Below are positions 35,151 to 43,606 of a stretch of 64,000 nucleotides of DNA, piece by piece; position 1 is the stretch's first letter; each line of letters starts with the position of its first letter. The DNA lies in NCBI RefSeq assembly GCF_000419525.1, contig NZ_ATTE01000001.1, positions 1,798,001 through 1,862,000 on the forward strand, given 5' to 3'. The DNA is from Leucothrix mucor DSM 2157 (GTDB lineage Bacteria > Pseudomonadota > Gammaproteobacteria > Thiotrichales > Thiotrichaceae). The position numbers and the translations under genes were made by a program. Under the pieces are notes generated by a model that searched no databases, had not been told where the DNA came from, and saw only the letters and a list, made by a program, of their open reading frames with translations.

Positions 35151-35459
35151 GTGGCATCTCCATTACGGGTGAATGTCAAAAATTAGTTTTAGTCCATTAG
35201 CTTTGTTAGATTATCACAGGAATTTTGTGGTGATGTAATTCACTTAGTATTTCCACACAATCTCCTTTTTTGGGAGTACTTTGTTGTTCGCCCCTCACCG
35301 ATATTAACTGCACTTCGCCGACTCGCTTTGCTCGTAAGGACTGCGTGAAGTTAATATCGGTGAGGGGCTGAGTTGGGCATAGTACGGTTTGGTTTGGGGT
35401 GGTGTCGTGTGAGGGAAATTATGTGGCGAGGTTTGGTTGAGGCATAGGGCTTTAGCGAC
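35151..35459. other. intergenic region with a long inverted repeat
   Basis: No gene is supported. It contains promoter sequence for the hydrolase on the minus strand and the 77-bp inverted-repeat element at 35291-35367. The frames across the rest are shadows of the small secreted-protein gene. Confidence 0.5.
35291..35367. repeat. 77-bp palindromic element
   Basis: CCCCTCACCGATATTAACT (35291-35309) and its exact complement (35349-35367) form a 19-bp perfect stem that extends a few further pairs after one mismatch. The loop contains the GC-rich core GCCGACTCGCTTTGCTCG. Size, symmetry and intergenic position resemble REP/BIME or a small MITE. Only one copy lies in this window, so repetition in the genome is unproven. 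Confidence 0.55.
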
Positions 35460-35747
35460 TTACTGGGTGGGGACGTAGATGAAGGTGCAGCCGCCGTTGG
35501 CTTGTTGGCATTGGGCGATGTCGCTATCGGGGTGGGTGTAGATTTGGCCGTAGTAGCGGACTGATCCGGCTTGTTGTTGGTAGAGCCATTCTGCTTTGAG
35601 CATGGATTCGCTCTCTTCTGAACCGATTTCATAAGGGGGCGTGGTGACGTATTCTGGGTGCTTGTTGTCATCTTGTGCGCTGGCTAGTCCACTGCATGCG
35701 CAGAGTAATAATAGAGCGGCGGCCTGAGCGCTTTTTATTGTTAGCAT
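35460..35747 (-). CDS. small secreted protein of unknown function
   Basis: 95 residues: signal peptide (about residues 1-24, QAAALLLLCACSGLASAQ), then a short mature domain with aromatic residues (EYVTTPPYEIGSEES...WLYQQQAGSVRYYGQIYTH) and two cysteines near the C-terminus (QCQQANGGCTFIYV) that could form a disulfide. An alternative lipobox reading around the signal-peptide cysteines cannot be excluded. I do not recognise a family. Confidence 0.6.
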   Translation of the reverse strand: MLTIKSAQAAALLLLCACSGLASAQDDNKHPEYVTTPPYEIGSEESESMLKAEWLYQQQAGSVRYYGQIYTHPDSDIAQCQQANGGCTFIYVPTQ

Positions 35748-35828
35748 TTTGTATTCTCCCGATGATCAAAAAGCAACTACCTGTAGGTCGTGACGAGGGG
35801 GTTTATTGTTCAATAAATATCACAGGAA

Positions 35829-35875
35829 TTTCATTAAAAATGGTCTATTCTCAGAGGAGAATATTTTCATTAAAA
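35829..35875 (+). promoter_or_regulatory. palindrome flanked by direct repeats upstream of the CHAT operon
   Basis: TTTCATTAAAA occurs at 35829-35839 and 35865-35875. Between them lies TATTCTC-AGAG-GAGAATA (35846-35863), a perfect 7-bp dyad. A second direct repeat, GATCAAT, follows at 35877-35883 and 35888-35894. The unit ends about 95 bp before the start of the 2003-residue CHAT protein and looks like an operator-promoter module. Confidence 0.5.
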
Positions 35876-35970
35876 TGATCAATTAACGATCAATAAAAAC
35901 ATATTCCAGTGGTCTTTGCGTTATTATAATGATGCTCCCCCAAAGTAACTACCCGTAAAAGAGGATTTCT

Positions 35971-38900
35971 ATGTCTGATAAGCCTGCTTCCGGTATACAG
36001 TTTCTGCTTCCCCCAGGCAGTCGTAGCCGTGGTATTGATCATGATACTCCCTCTAAAGACTTGCCAAGTATTCTTGGTGGGCGCAGTCGTGCGGCCCGGG
36101 ATAATCGAGATCCCTTTATTAATGATCATGTGATTAGCGTGGAGGCAGTGTTTGATTTAGCTGGTGCTGCGCGCGGTGTGGGTGACAGTGACTCTAGCGA
36201 GTGGGTGGATGATGAACGTGTGCTGGCGTTGGAGGCGACTGATGGCACGACACTGATTGTACGGGCTGATAAGTTAAAAGCGGACCTTGCGCGGCTGTAT
36301 CCTGATCAGGCATTACGCTCTTCGGGCGATGGGGAGTTACTGGATTTAAGTGTGCTGCATGATCAGGAGGCGGCGGCCCGTGGGGTGGGTAGCTGGATTT
36401 GGTCATCGCTGACCGTGTTGGATATTGCGCCGGATAGTTTGGTGGAGGCCGCGAAGGATAAAGCGCGTGATCTGCTAAAAGAAACCTTGGGCGAGGCGTT
36501 TTTAACCGCGGCTTCCAAGCAGCTAATCGAAGGCGGTGCTTCTTGGGCGGGAACGAAGGCGCTGATGTGGGCGATTGAATCCCGACTGGATGGCGAGCCG
36601 GGGCTGTATCGCTGGGGTTCGAATAAACAAATCCAGCCGCATGATCGGGTGACGGCTGATGAGCCTGCCTTATTGGAAGCGGCTGCAAATAATCATCCGA
36701 TGTTGATTTTTATCCATGGCACGGCATCCAGCACTTTGGGCAGCTATGGCAGTTTGCGTGAAGGTAATGATGAAGGGTGTTGGGATAATTTAACCCGTGA
36801 CTTTGCCGGTCATGTGTATGGCTTTGAGCACCGCACGTTTTCAGAAAGCCCGCTGGAGAATGCCTTGCAACTGGCGAGAACTTTGCCCAAGGGTGCGAAT
36901 ATCTCGTTGATCACCCACTCACGTGGTGGTCTGGTTGGCGATTTGTTGTGTATTGGTGAGATTACCGATGACATGATCAGCCGTTACCAGCGTAAGCCGG
37001 TGCTTGATCGTTACGGGCAAGAGTCGGATGAAAACAGGCGGCTCCGTGAAGCGGTGGCGCAGCAAGAGCGTGAGCAGCTTAAAGAGCTTCGCAACCTGCT
37101 GGAAAGTAAGCAATTTACCATCCGACGTTATATGCGTGTTGCCTGTCCGGCCAGTGGTACTAGCTTGCTGGCGGATAATCTGGATTTATTCCTTTCGGGG
37201 CTGTTATCGCTGATTAATACGGCAGTGGGTTTGTTGCCGGTAGTGGGTACGATTGGCGGCGCAACACTCTCGGCCTTGCGCCGGATTGTGCTGGAGATTG
37301 CGCGCAACCGGATTGACCCTCAACTCATCCCCGGTATTGAAGCGATGCTACCCAGCTCGCCAATGACTGTGTTGCTGGCTCAAGCCAAGCGGCGTGACGG
37401 CGTGGATATGGCGGTGATTGCCGGAAATGCTGATGGGGATGGCGGCAGCTTCCTTAAGCGCATTGCGGTGATGTTAACCGACTGGATTATCTTTGACCGC
37501 TTTGATAATGATTTTGTGGTAGATACCCAATCCATGCGCGCGGGCTTGGCTCGCCGCAATAAAACCCGCGAGTTTTATGTGCAGGGCAGTCAAGTTAGCC
37601 ATATCCATTATTTTGCACGGCCCGATACCCGCCGTGCGCTGTGTCGATGGATGACTGAGGCCGAGCCGCAAATCTTGCCCGCGTTTAACCCGATCCCTAC
37701 GGACTATGAGTTGAAGCTGGACGAGGTGCATAATCCACCGGTTGATCGCAGTGCTGAGCCGGTATCTAGCGACGCGCCAATTATTATTTATCTACCGGGT
37801 ATTATGGGCAGCCATTTGGAAATCGCCAAACCAGAGCAGGGCAAAGGTGAGGGCGATCGGGTCTGGTTTGATCCGTTTGATCTGGCTGCCGGCGGCATTG
37901 GGCAAATTAGTCTGGATAAAGCTCATGTGCGCGCCGAGAGCCTATTCCAACGCTATTACGGCGATCTGGAGAATTACTTAAAGCGCGATAATAAAGTACT
38001 GAGTTTTGCTTATGACTGGCGGCTGTCGGTTGAGACGTCGGCCGATGAATTGGCAGTGCTGATTGTCGATACACTGGAAAGCATTCAAGGGCAGCGCCAT
38101 CGCCAAGTGAGTTTGTTGGCGCATAGCATGGGTGGCTTGGTGGTTCGCGCCATGATCATTCGCTATCCGGATTTATGGGAGAAGCTGGTCACAGAATACT
38201 CTAGCCAGTTTGTGATGTTAGGGACGCCGAATCACGGCTCACATCAAATGGTTGAAAACCTGATCGGTAAAGGCCGTGCAGTACGTCAGCTGGCCGCACT
38301 CGACTTTCATCATGAGCTGCAGGAAATTATTGAAATCATTGGTGAGTTTGACGGCGTGTTGCAATTACTCCCGCCAGAAAGCTTTACTGATACCGGCTTG
38401 AAGACATTGGCAGAGGGTTACGCCGGCTTTAACTACCAAGGCGAGTCCGCTTGGAAAACCATTCGCAGTAAAAACGAAGACCGTTGGTTTGGTTATGATG
38501 AAACGGTTGGCTTGGGCGCCATGCCATCCAGCAAATCGCTAAAAGCGGCGACGCAATTTTGGAAAACACTCGACCAACACGACACCGACAAGGGTCTGCC
38601 ACATGCCAATAAAGTCGCTTATGTGTTTGGATTAGATAGCCATACGCCGAGTGGCCTGAGTCATAAGGGCGATCATTTATACCTGCATGGCACAGTACGT
38701 GGGGATGGCTCAGTGAGCTGGGAGTCGGGGCAACTCAAGCCGCTCACTGACAATGACCGTTATTGGTATATGCCGGTGTCGCACTCGGAGCTGACCAGCA
38801 CTGATGAATATTTTCCTGCCATTGCTGAGCTATTGAGCCATGGCAAAACCCAGCAGCTGCTAAAGAAACCACCCAGAACCCGTAGCACTAGCGCAGACAG

Positions 38901-41900
38901 CTATATTTACAATGCTGGTCCCGTATTGCAGCCGGGCGCTGAGGATATTGCCTTATCCTTCTTTGGCGGCACGCCACACCGCGAAGCCGAGCCGGATACC
39001 ACACAAATACTCAAGGTCAGCGTGCGGGCCATGGATTTACGCTTTGCGCAGCATCCGGTGATGTGCGGGCATTATATGGCTGACCCGATTTCAGGAGCCG
39101 AAGCGCAAATCGATCACCATCTGGTAAATGATGCCCTAAGCCAGCGCGAACGCCTTGGGATTTACGCGGGCGAGATTGGCACTAGCACTATTGTGTTAAA
39201 TAGCCGCAGTGCTGAAGACCGGCGTCGCGGCAGCGGCCAAGGAGCTATTGTAATCGGGCTTGGAGACTGGAGCTTAATTAGTGCTGAGCGCTTAACTAAT
39301 AGCGTGCGCAATGCCGTCTTGCAGTTTTTATTGCAGACCAATGACTGCGACCAAGGCACGCCGCCCGCTAATGGTAAATCTGGCCAACCAACCCAGCTTA
39401 CAATCAATAGCCTATTAGTGGGTTACAACTCAACCACCCATATTACCGTCGGTAGCTCAATTGATGCGATTGTGCGGGGCGTGTGTGAGGCGAACCAGCA
39501 GTACCGATACAACACGGCGGACAACCAAACCGTACGAGCCATTGGTGCGCTGGAGTTTATTGAGTTTTATATGGATACGGCGATTACGGCGGCCTATTCA
39601 GTGCGCGAGTTGCCACACCGTCTGGAAAAGGATTTAAAACAGCTGCAAGCCAGAATCATTCCGGAAGCGGCGTTGCAGTTTAATGACGGCATGCGCCAAC
39701 GCTTGAGTGAGCGTTCTTCGGGTAATGGCTATTGGTCACGCATGTTAGTGACCGATGCGGATGAGCAAGAGACTGAAGGGCCAGCTGAGCGGATTAAATA
39801 CGTTTACCTGAGTGAGCGCGCGCGGGCTGAGGCGATTATTCAACAACGCCAGCCGGGTTTGATTGAGGCATTAATTAAAGAGGCGATTAAAGATAATCGC
39901 TACGATAAGAATATTTGTCGCACGCTGTTTCAATTAATGGTGCCGGTTGATTTTAAATCCACCGCCCGCCAAACCAAGCGCTTGCTGTTGGTAGTTGATG
40001 GCTATACCGCCAACTTGCCGTGGGAAATGCTGCAAGCCGATGACGAGCCATTGGCACAGAAAATTGCCATGGTGCGCCAGCTGGTATCTACCCGTTTTCG
40101 CAAGTCGGTGGTTGCCAGTAACCTCAAAACTGCCTGTGTAATTGGGAACCCTGCGACGACCGGTTTTCATCGCCATTTTGTGACGGATAAAGTGCTTAAG
40201 CCTGAGGATGATGGCAGCTTGATTTCGCTGAGCGGTGCCGTAAAAGAGGCCCAGCAAGTCACCCAAGTGCTGCGTGATAATGATTACACGATCGAGACCT
40301 TATACCCCAAGAACGCAAAATCCCCGCCACAGCACAGCGCGATTGATGTGTTTAATGTGCTGTTTAAAAAGCCTTATCGGATACTGATGATCGCAGCGCA
40401 TGGCGAGGTCAAAATCCGTGCGAATGATGGCAAAGAGCGAACCGGCGTGGTGTTATCCGATGGGGTAATGCTAACAGCGGCGGAAGTTGGCCAAATGGAA
40501 GTGGTGCCAGATTTGGTGTTTTTAAACTGTTGCCATCTGGGTAAATTGGATGCTTCGCCAACTGCGAGCTATAACCGGCTGGCGTATAGCATTTCTCGCG
40601 AGCTCATTGAGATGGGGGTGCGCTGCGTGGTTGCTGCCGGTTGGGCGGTTGATGATGATGCGGCTTGTACCTTCTCGGATACCTTCTTTAAGGCCTTTGT
40701 TCAAGACTCAGAGCCATTTGGTGAAGCGCTATTTAAAGCCCGCAAAATAACGTACAAAATGCACCCAACGACCAATACCTGGGGAGCTTATCAAGCCTAT
40801 GGCGATCCGAATTATGTGTTGCGGGTGAATACTGATAAATCGCGAGACAATCATCATTGGACACCAGTAGCACCGCAAGAGCTGAAGCAATATTTGCAAA
40901 GCTTACTGGTCGATATTCAACACTATAAAGACGATGAGGAGCCATACACCTTTGAGCGACTCACCGACAAAATTGATAACAGCATTGCCCGCGTACCTCA
41001 GGACTGGATACAAGCGCCCGGCACTCAATATTTGCTGGCCAGACTATATGGCAGCATTTTACCGGAAGGCTTTAAGCTCGCCCGCGCCGCCTGCCAACGC
41101 GCCATTTTTGAAGAAGATAAAGATGGCCAAGTGCCGATTGTCGCATTGCAACAGCTAGGTAATCTGGAAGCTCGCCAAGCAGAAGCTTTATCGGCAGAAG
41201 GGGAGGCATTATTAGCCGAGATTAAAGGCTCGCGAAGCAGCAAAGATAAGCAGCGCCTCAAAGAACAAAGTGACCGTCAATTTCAGGAAGCGCTGGCACT
41301 AGCCGATAGCGCCATTGAACGATTACAAGGCTTACTCAAAATCACTGATCAAATGCATTCCTTGGTGGGCGGCACGGGTAACGGCAGCGCAAGCTCCGAG
41401 CGCTTTACGCCGAATGCCGAACGCTTTGCACTGCTGGGCTCTGCTCTAAAATACAAAGCCATTGTGCTCAGCCGTCGGGGCGATTCCTGGTCAGATATCG
41501 AACCATTATTAACAGAGAGTGCGGCAGCTTATGGTGAAGGCGAGGGCGTTTCTTTTGATGCTAACTTTGACCCGTATGCGATGATTAATCGCCTGCAGCT
41601 CTGCGGCATATTGGGACAATCCGTCCCCAATATTCGCCAGCTGATTGATAAATCACAAGAGGCCTCGCGCTTGGCTTTTAAACGCAAACCTTCATTTTTC
41701 TCAGCAGTGGGGGTGGCCGATGCCGAAGTTGCGCATTACTTATTAGCCGCAGACTCTAGCAACTCACAGAAACTGCCCGATGCCAGCGAACTAATCCAGT
41801 TGTATCGGGATGCCTTAAGTGAAATGCCCCATAGCAACCGCCAGTTCTTTTCCACCATTAAGCAATTGATTTGCTTGGCAGGCTTTTTAGACAAGCGCGC

Positions 41901-41982
41901 CGATAGTGTTGAAGATAAAACCCTAATTCACCAACGCGCCAGAGTCATTCAGGCTGTGGCACTGGAGCTCAAAAAACTGTAA
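35971..41982 (+). CDS. giant CHAT-domain protein with two alpha/beta-hydrolase modules
   Basis: 2003 residues, no signal peptide or membrane helix at the N-terminus; GAGG precedes the ATG. Module 1 (about 230-560) is an alpha/beta hydrolase with oxyanion segment LIFIHGTASS (245-253) and nucleophile elbow THSRGG (S317). Module 2 (about 600-960) resembles LCAT/PGAP1 acyltransferases: YLPGIMGSHLE (607-616) and elbow AHSMGG (S719). The middle (about 1000-1310) is unassigned and includes GAIVIGLGDW (1091-1100). A CHAT caspase-like domain follows (about 1335-1620) with IAAHGE (His1477) and VFLNCCHLG, whose second Cys (1521) aligns with the CHAT catalytic cysteine. The last 380 residues are helical and possibly TPR-like. 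CHAT proteases act in bacterial conflict and death pathways. A predicted lipase pair plus protease suggests an effector or defence role, inferred only. The TGase gene follows in the same operon. Confidence 0.85.
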   Translation: MSDKPASGIQFLLPPGSRSRGIDHDTPSKDLPSILGGRSRAARDNRDPFINDHVISVEAVFDLAGAARGVGDSDSSEWVDDERVLALEATDGTTLIVRADKLKADLARLYPDQALRSSGDGELLDLSVLHDQEAAARGVGSWIWSSLTVLDIAPDSLVEAAKDKARDLLKETLGEAFLTAASKQLIEGGASWAGTKALMWAIESRLDGEPGLYRWGSNKQIQPHDRVTADEPALLEAAANNHPMLIFIHGTASSTLGSYGSLREGNDEGCWDNLTRDFAGHVYGFEHRTFSESPLENALQLARTLPKGANISLITHSRGGLVGDLLCIGEITDDMISRYQRKPVLDRYGQESDENRRLREAVAQQEREQLKELRNLLESKQFTIRRYMRVACPASGTSLLADNLDLFLSGLLSLINTAVGLLPVVGTIGGATLSALRRIVLEIARNRIDPQLIPGIEAMLPSSPMTVLLAQAKRRDGVDMAVIAGNADGDGGSFLKRIAVMLTDWIIFDRFDNDFVVDTQSMRAGLARRNKTREFYVQGSQVSHIHYFARPDTRRALCRWMTEAEPQILPAFNPIPTDYELKLDEVHNPPVDRSAEPVSSDAPIIIYLPGIMGSHLEIAKPEQGKGEGDRVWFDPFDLAAGGIGQISLDKAHVRAESLFQRYYGDLENYLKRDNKVLSFAYDWRLSVETSADELAVLIVDTLESIQGQRHRQVSLLAHSMGGLVVRAMIIRYPDLWEKLVTEYSSQFVMLGTPNHGSHQMVENLIGKGRAVRQLAALDFHHELQEIIEIIGEFDGVLQLLPPESFTDTGLKTLAEGYAGFNYQGESAWKTIRSKNEDRWFGYDETVGLGAMPSSKSLKAATQFWKTLDQHDTDKGLPHANKVAYVFGLDSHTPSGLSHKGDHLYLHGTVRGDGSVSWESGQLKPLTDNDRYWYMPVSHSELTSTDEYFPAIAELLSHGKTQQLLKKPPRTRSTSADSYIYNAGPVLQPGAEDIALSFFGGTPHREAEPDTTQILKVSVRAMDLRFAQHPVMCGHYMADPISGAEAQIDHHLVNDALSQRERLGIYAGEIGTSTIVLNSRSAEDRRRGSGQGAIVIGLGDWSLISAERLTNSVRNAVLQFLLQTNDCDQGTPPANGKSGQPTQLTINSLLVGYNSTTHITVGSSIDAIVRGVCEANQQYRYNTADNQTVRAIGALEFIEFYMDTAITAAYSVRELPHRLEKDLKQLQARIIPEAALQFNDGMRQRLSERSSGNGYWSRMLVTDADEQETEGPAERIKYVYLSERARAEAIIQQRQPGLIEALIKEAIKDNRYDKNICRTLFQLMVPVDFKSTARQTKRLLLVVDGYTANLPWEMLQADDEPLAQKIAMVRQLVSTRFRKSVVASNLKTACVIGNPATTGFHRHFVTDKVLKPEDDGSLISLSGAVKEAQQVTQVLRDNDYTIETLYPKNAKSPPQHSAIDVFNVLFKKPYRILMIAAHGEVKIRANDGKERTGVVLSDGVMLTAAEVGQMEVVPDLVFLNCCHLGKLDASPTASYNRLAYSISRELIEMGVRCVVAAGWAVDDDAACTFSDTFFKAFVQDSEPFGEALFKARKITYKMHPTTNTWGAYQAYGDPNYVLRVNTDKSRDNHHWTPVAPQELKQYLQSLLVDIQHYKDDEEPYTFERLTDKIDNSIARVPQDWIQAPGTQYLLARLYGSILPEGFKLARAACQRAIFEEDKDGQVPIVALQQLGNLEARQAEALSAEGEALLAEIKGSRSSKDKQRLKEQSDRQFQEALALADSAIERLQGLLKITDQMHSLVGGTGNGSASSERFTPNAERFALLGSALKYKAIVLSRRGDSWSDIEPLLTESAAAYGEGEGVSFDANFDPYAMINRLQLCGILGQSVPNIRQLIDKSQEASRLAFKRKPSFFSAVGVADAEVAHYLLAADSSNSQKLPDASELIQLYRDALSEMPHSNRQFFSTIKQLICLAGFLDKRADSVEDKTLIHQRARVIQAVALELKKL

Positions 41983-42028
41983 TTCGATCTCGCAGCCAAC
42001 CGATCTGCAACCAACAAGGGAGTGTGAA

Positions 42029-43498
42029 ATGTCAGATACGTCTAATAAGCAACGCCAGCAACAGATTAATGAGTCACTAAAAGCCTTTAATGAAGACCCG
42101 CTGGGTTTTATGAATCGCCAACCGGTGAAGAAGAACTCAGCCGGTGAGGTGATCAATGCCAAGAGCTTATTCTCAGAGAAAAACATTGAGGATAGAGATT
42201 ACATTAGCGTGCGGGATGCGTTGCGCCTCAGCATTGTACAAAAGCAGCAGGTTAATAGTACACGCGCAGCTTTTGAGTCCAATGATATGGCCGAGAGCTT
42301 GGTGGATAAATTCCGCCATTCTGACCTTGAGAGCATTGAAGCCGCAGACCTGATGGCCGCGCAATTGGATGAGTCGCCATGGTCGGATGATTACTGGGCC
42401 TTGTACACAGGCGCACTGGGCAAGCGTTATGCCGACCCTGATTTTCCGGAGGCGGATGATTGGATGGCAAATGCCAAATACATTCAAGAAAATATGCCAG
42501 CGCCCGTGATGGAAGGCCGAAGTGCCGCCATGATTAATCGCTTATCGCCCGCTGAAAAATACGATGCACTAATTGGTGACGATAACTACACTTTAACCCG
42601 CCGCATGTGGAATGAGGGCAAGTACTATCACGATGCCAAAGGCTCAGTTGAACCGTGGATGGGGATTTGTCATGGTTGGGCGCCAGCCGCGTATATGATG
42701 CCGAGGCCGACGAATTCCATCATTGTAAAATCTGGAAATGGAAACTTTATCACCTTTTACCCAGATGATATTAAGGCGCTGGCTTCTTTGTTATGGGCTA
42801 AAGTTGCACCGGAAACTCGCTTTATTGGTGGCCGCTGTGATGATAAAGAAGCAGAGCAGGATGAGATTGGACGCAATACTTCGGTGAATTGTTTTGATAC
42901 CAATCCTGGCACTTGGCATTTGGCAGTGGTCAATCAGATTGGTGTCTCGCGGCGCAGTATGGTGCTGGATGCGACTTATGATTATGAGGTTTGGAATCAG
43001 CCAATATTTTCCTATGACTATCAGTATTTCAATCCAGAAACGGGCGAGGCTGTCGATACGTTAGAAGAAGCTAAGGTTGCGATGGGTGATTTGACCAATG
43101 ACCGCTTTAGCGATTATCGCAGTTTAAATACCAGCAGCTTGGTGGGTATTCAAATGGAGCTGTCGTATGTGGTGGAAACCAGTCCTTCGCAAAATGAGGA
43201 GGATGACCCAAGTCGCGACTCGATTGATACGGTTGGATATCTTTATGATTTGGAATTGGATGCCAGCGGTAAGGTGATTGGTGGCGAGTGGTATATGAAC
43301 CCGCATCCTGATTTTTTATGGACGCCGCCCAAAGGTGCCCGCGCCGAAACTCGCTATGATTATTTAGCGACGGGAAAATGGAAAAAAGGCAAGAAGGTAC
43401 CTAAGCAATGGCGGGAGGCGGCTAAGCAAGCGTCATCGTCAGATAGCGCGCCATTGGCGGCGATTGTTGAGCGTTTGATTGATTTATCGCGAGCTTAA
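42029..43498 (+). CDS. transglutaminase elicitor-like protein
   Basis: 489 residues, no signal peptide; GGGAG lies six bases before the ATG. The centre matches the transglutaminase-elicitor (GP42-type) family: WMGICHGWAPAAY with Cys214, TWHLAVVNQIGVSRRSMVLD with His297 and Asp314, then DYEVWNQPI and GGEWYMNPHPDFLW (418-431). This gives a complete Cys-His-Asp triad for gamma-glutamyl transfer or deamidation. The N-terminal 150 residues are helical and unassigned; the Lys-rich tail is basic. It lies 46 bp after the CHAT gene with a terminator behind it, so the two are almost certainly co-transcribed and may work together. Confidence 0.75.
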   Translation: MSDTSNKQRQQQINESLKAFNEDPLGFMNRQPVKKNSAGEVINAKSLFSEKNIEDRDYISVRDALRLSIVQKQQVNSTRAAFESNDMAESLVDKFRHSDLESIEAADLMAAQLDESPWSDDYWALYTGALGKRYADPDFPEADDWMANAKYIQENMPAPVMEGRSAAMINRLSPAEKYDALIGDDNYTLTRRMWNEGKYYHDAKGSVEPWMGICHGWAPAAYMMPRPTNSIIVKSGNGNFITFYPDDIKALASLLWAKVAPETRFIGGRCDDKEAEQDEIGRNTSVNCFDTNPGTWHLAVVNQIGVSRRSMVLDATYDYEVWNQPIFSYDYQYFNPETGEAVDTLEEAKVAMGDLTNDRFSDYRSLNTSSLVGIQMELSYVVETSPSQNEEDDPSRDSIDTVGYLYDLELDASGKVIGGEWYMNPHPDFLWTPPKGARAETRYDYLATGKWKKGKKVPKQWREAAKQASSSDSAPLAAIVERLIDLSRA

Positions 43499-43541
43499 GT
43501 TAAGAACATTTTGGGCTGTGTGGTTTCAGTCCTTGCAAGTA

Positions 43542-43579
43542 AAAAGGCAGTACAAACCGAAATCTGTACTGCCTTTTTT
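43542..43579. terminator. strong terminator closing the CHAT/TGase operon
   Basis: GGCAGTACA (43547-43555) pairs with TGTACTGCC (43565-43573) with a 9-nt loop; five A precede and six T follow, so it can work in both directions between the convergent genes ending at 43498 and 43607. Confidence 0.85.
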
Positions 43580-43606
43580 ATGGCTCGTATTAATGAGCTT
43601 TACGAC

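Noticed and set aside
36194-36688. 164-codon antisense frame inside the CHAT gene
   Set aside because: Pro/His-rich, no ribosome binding site, and explained by the codon bias of the sense gene.
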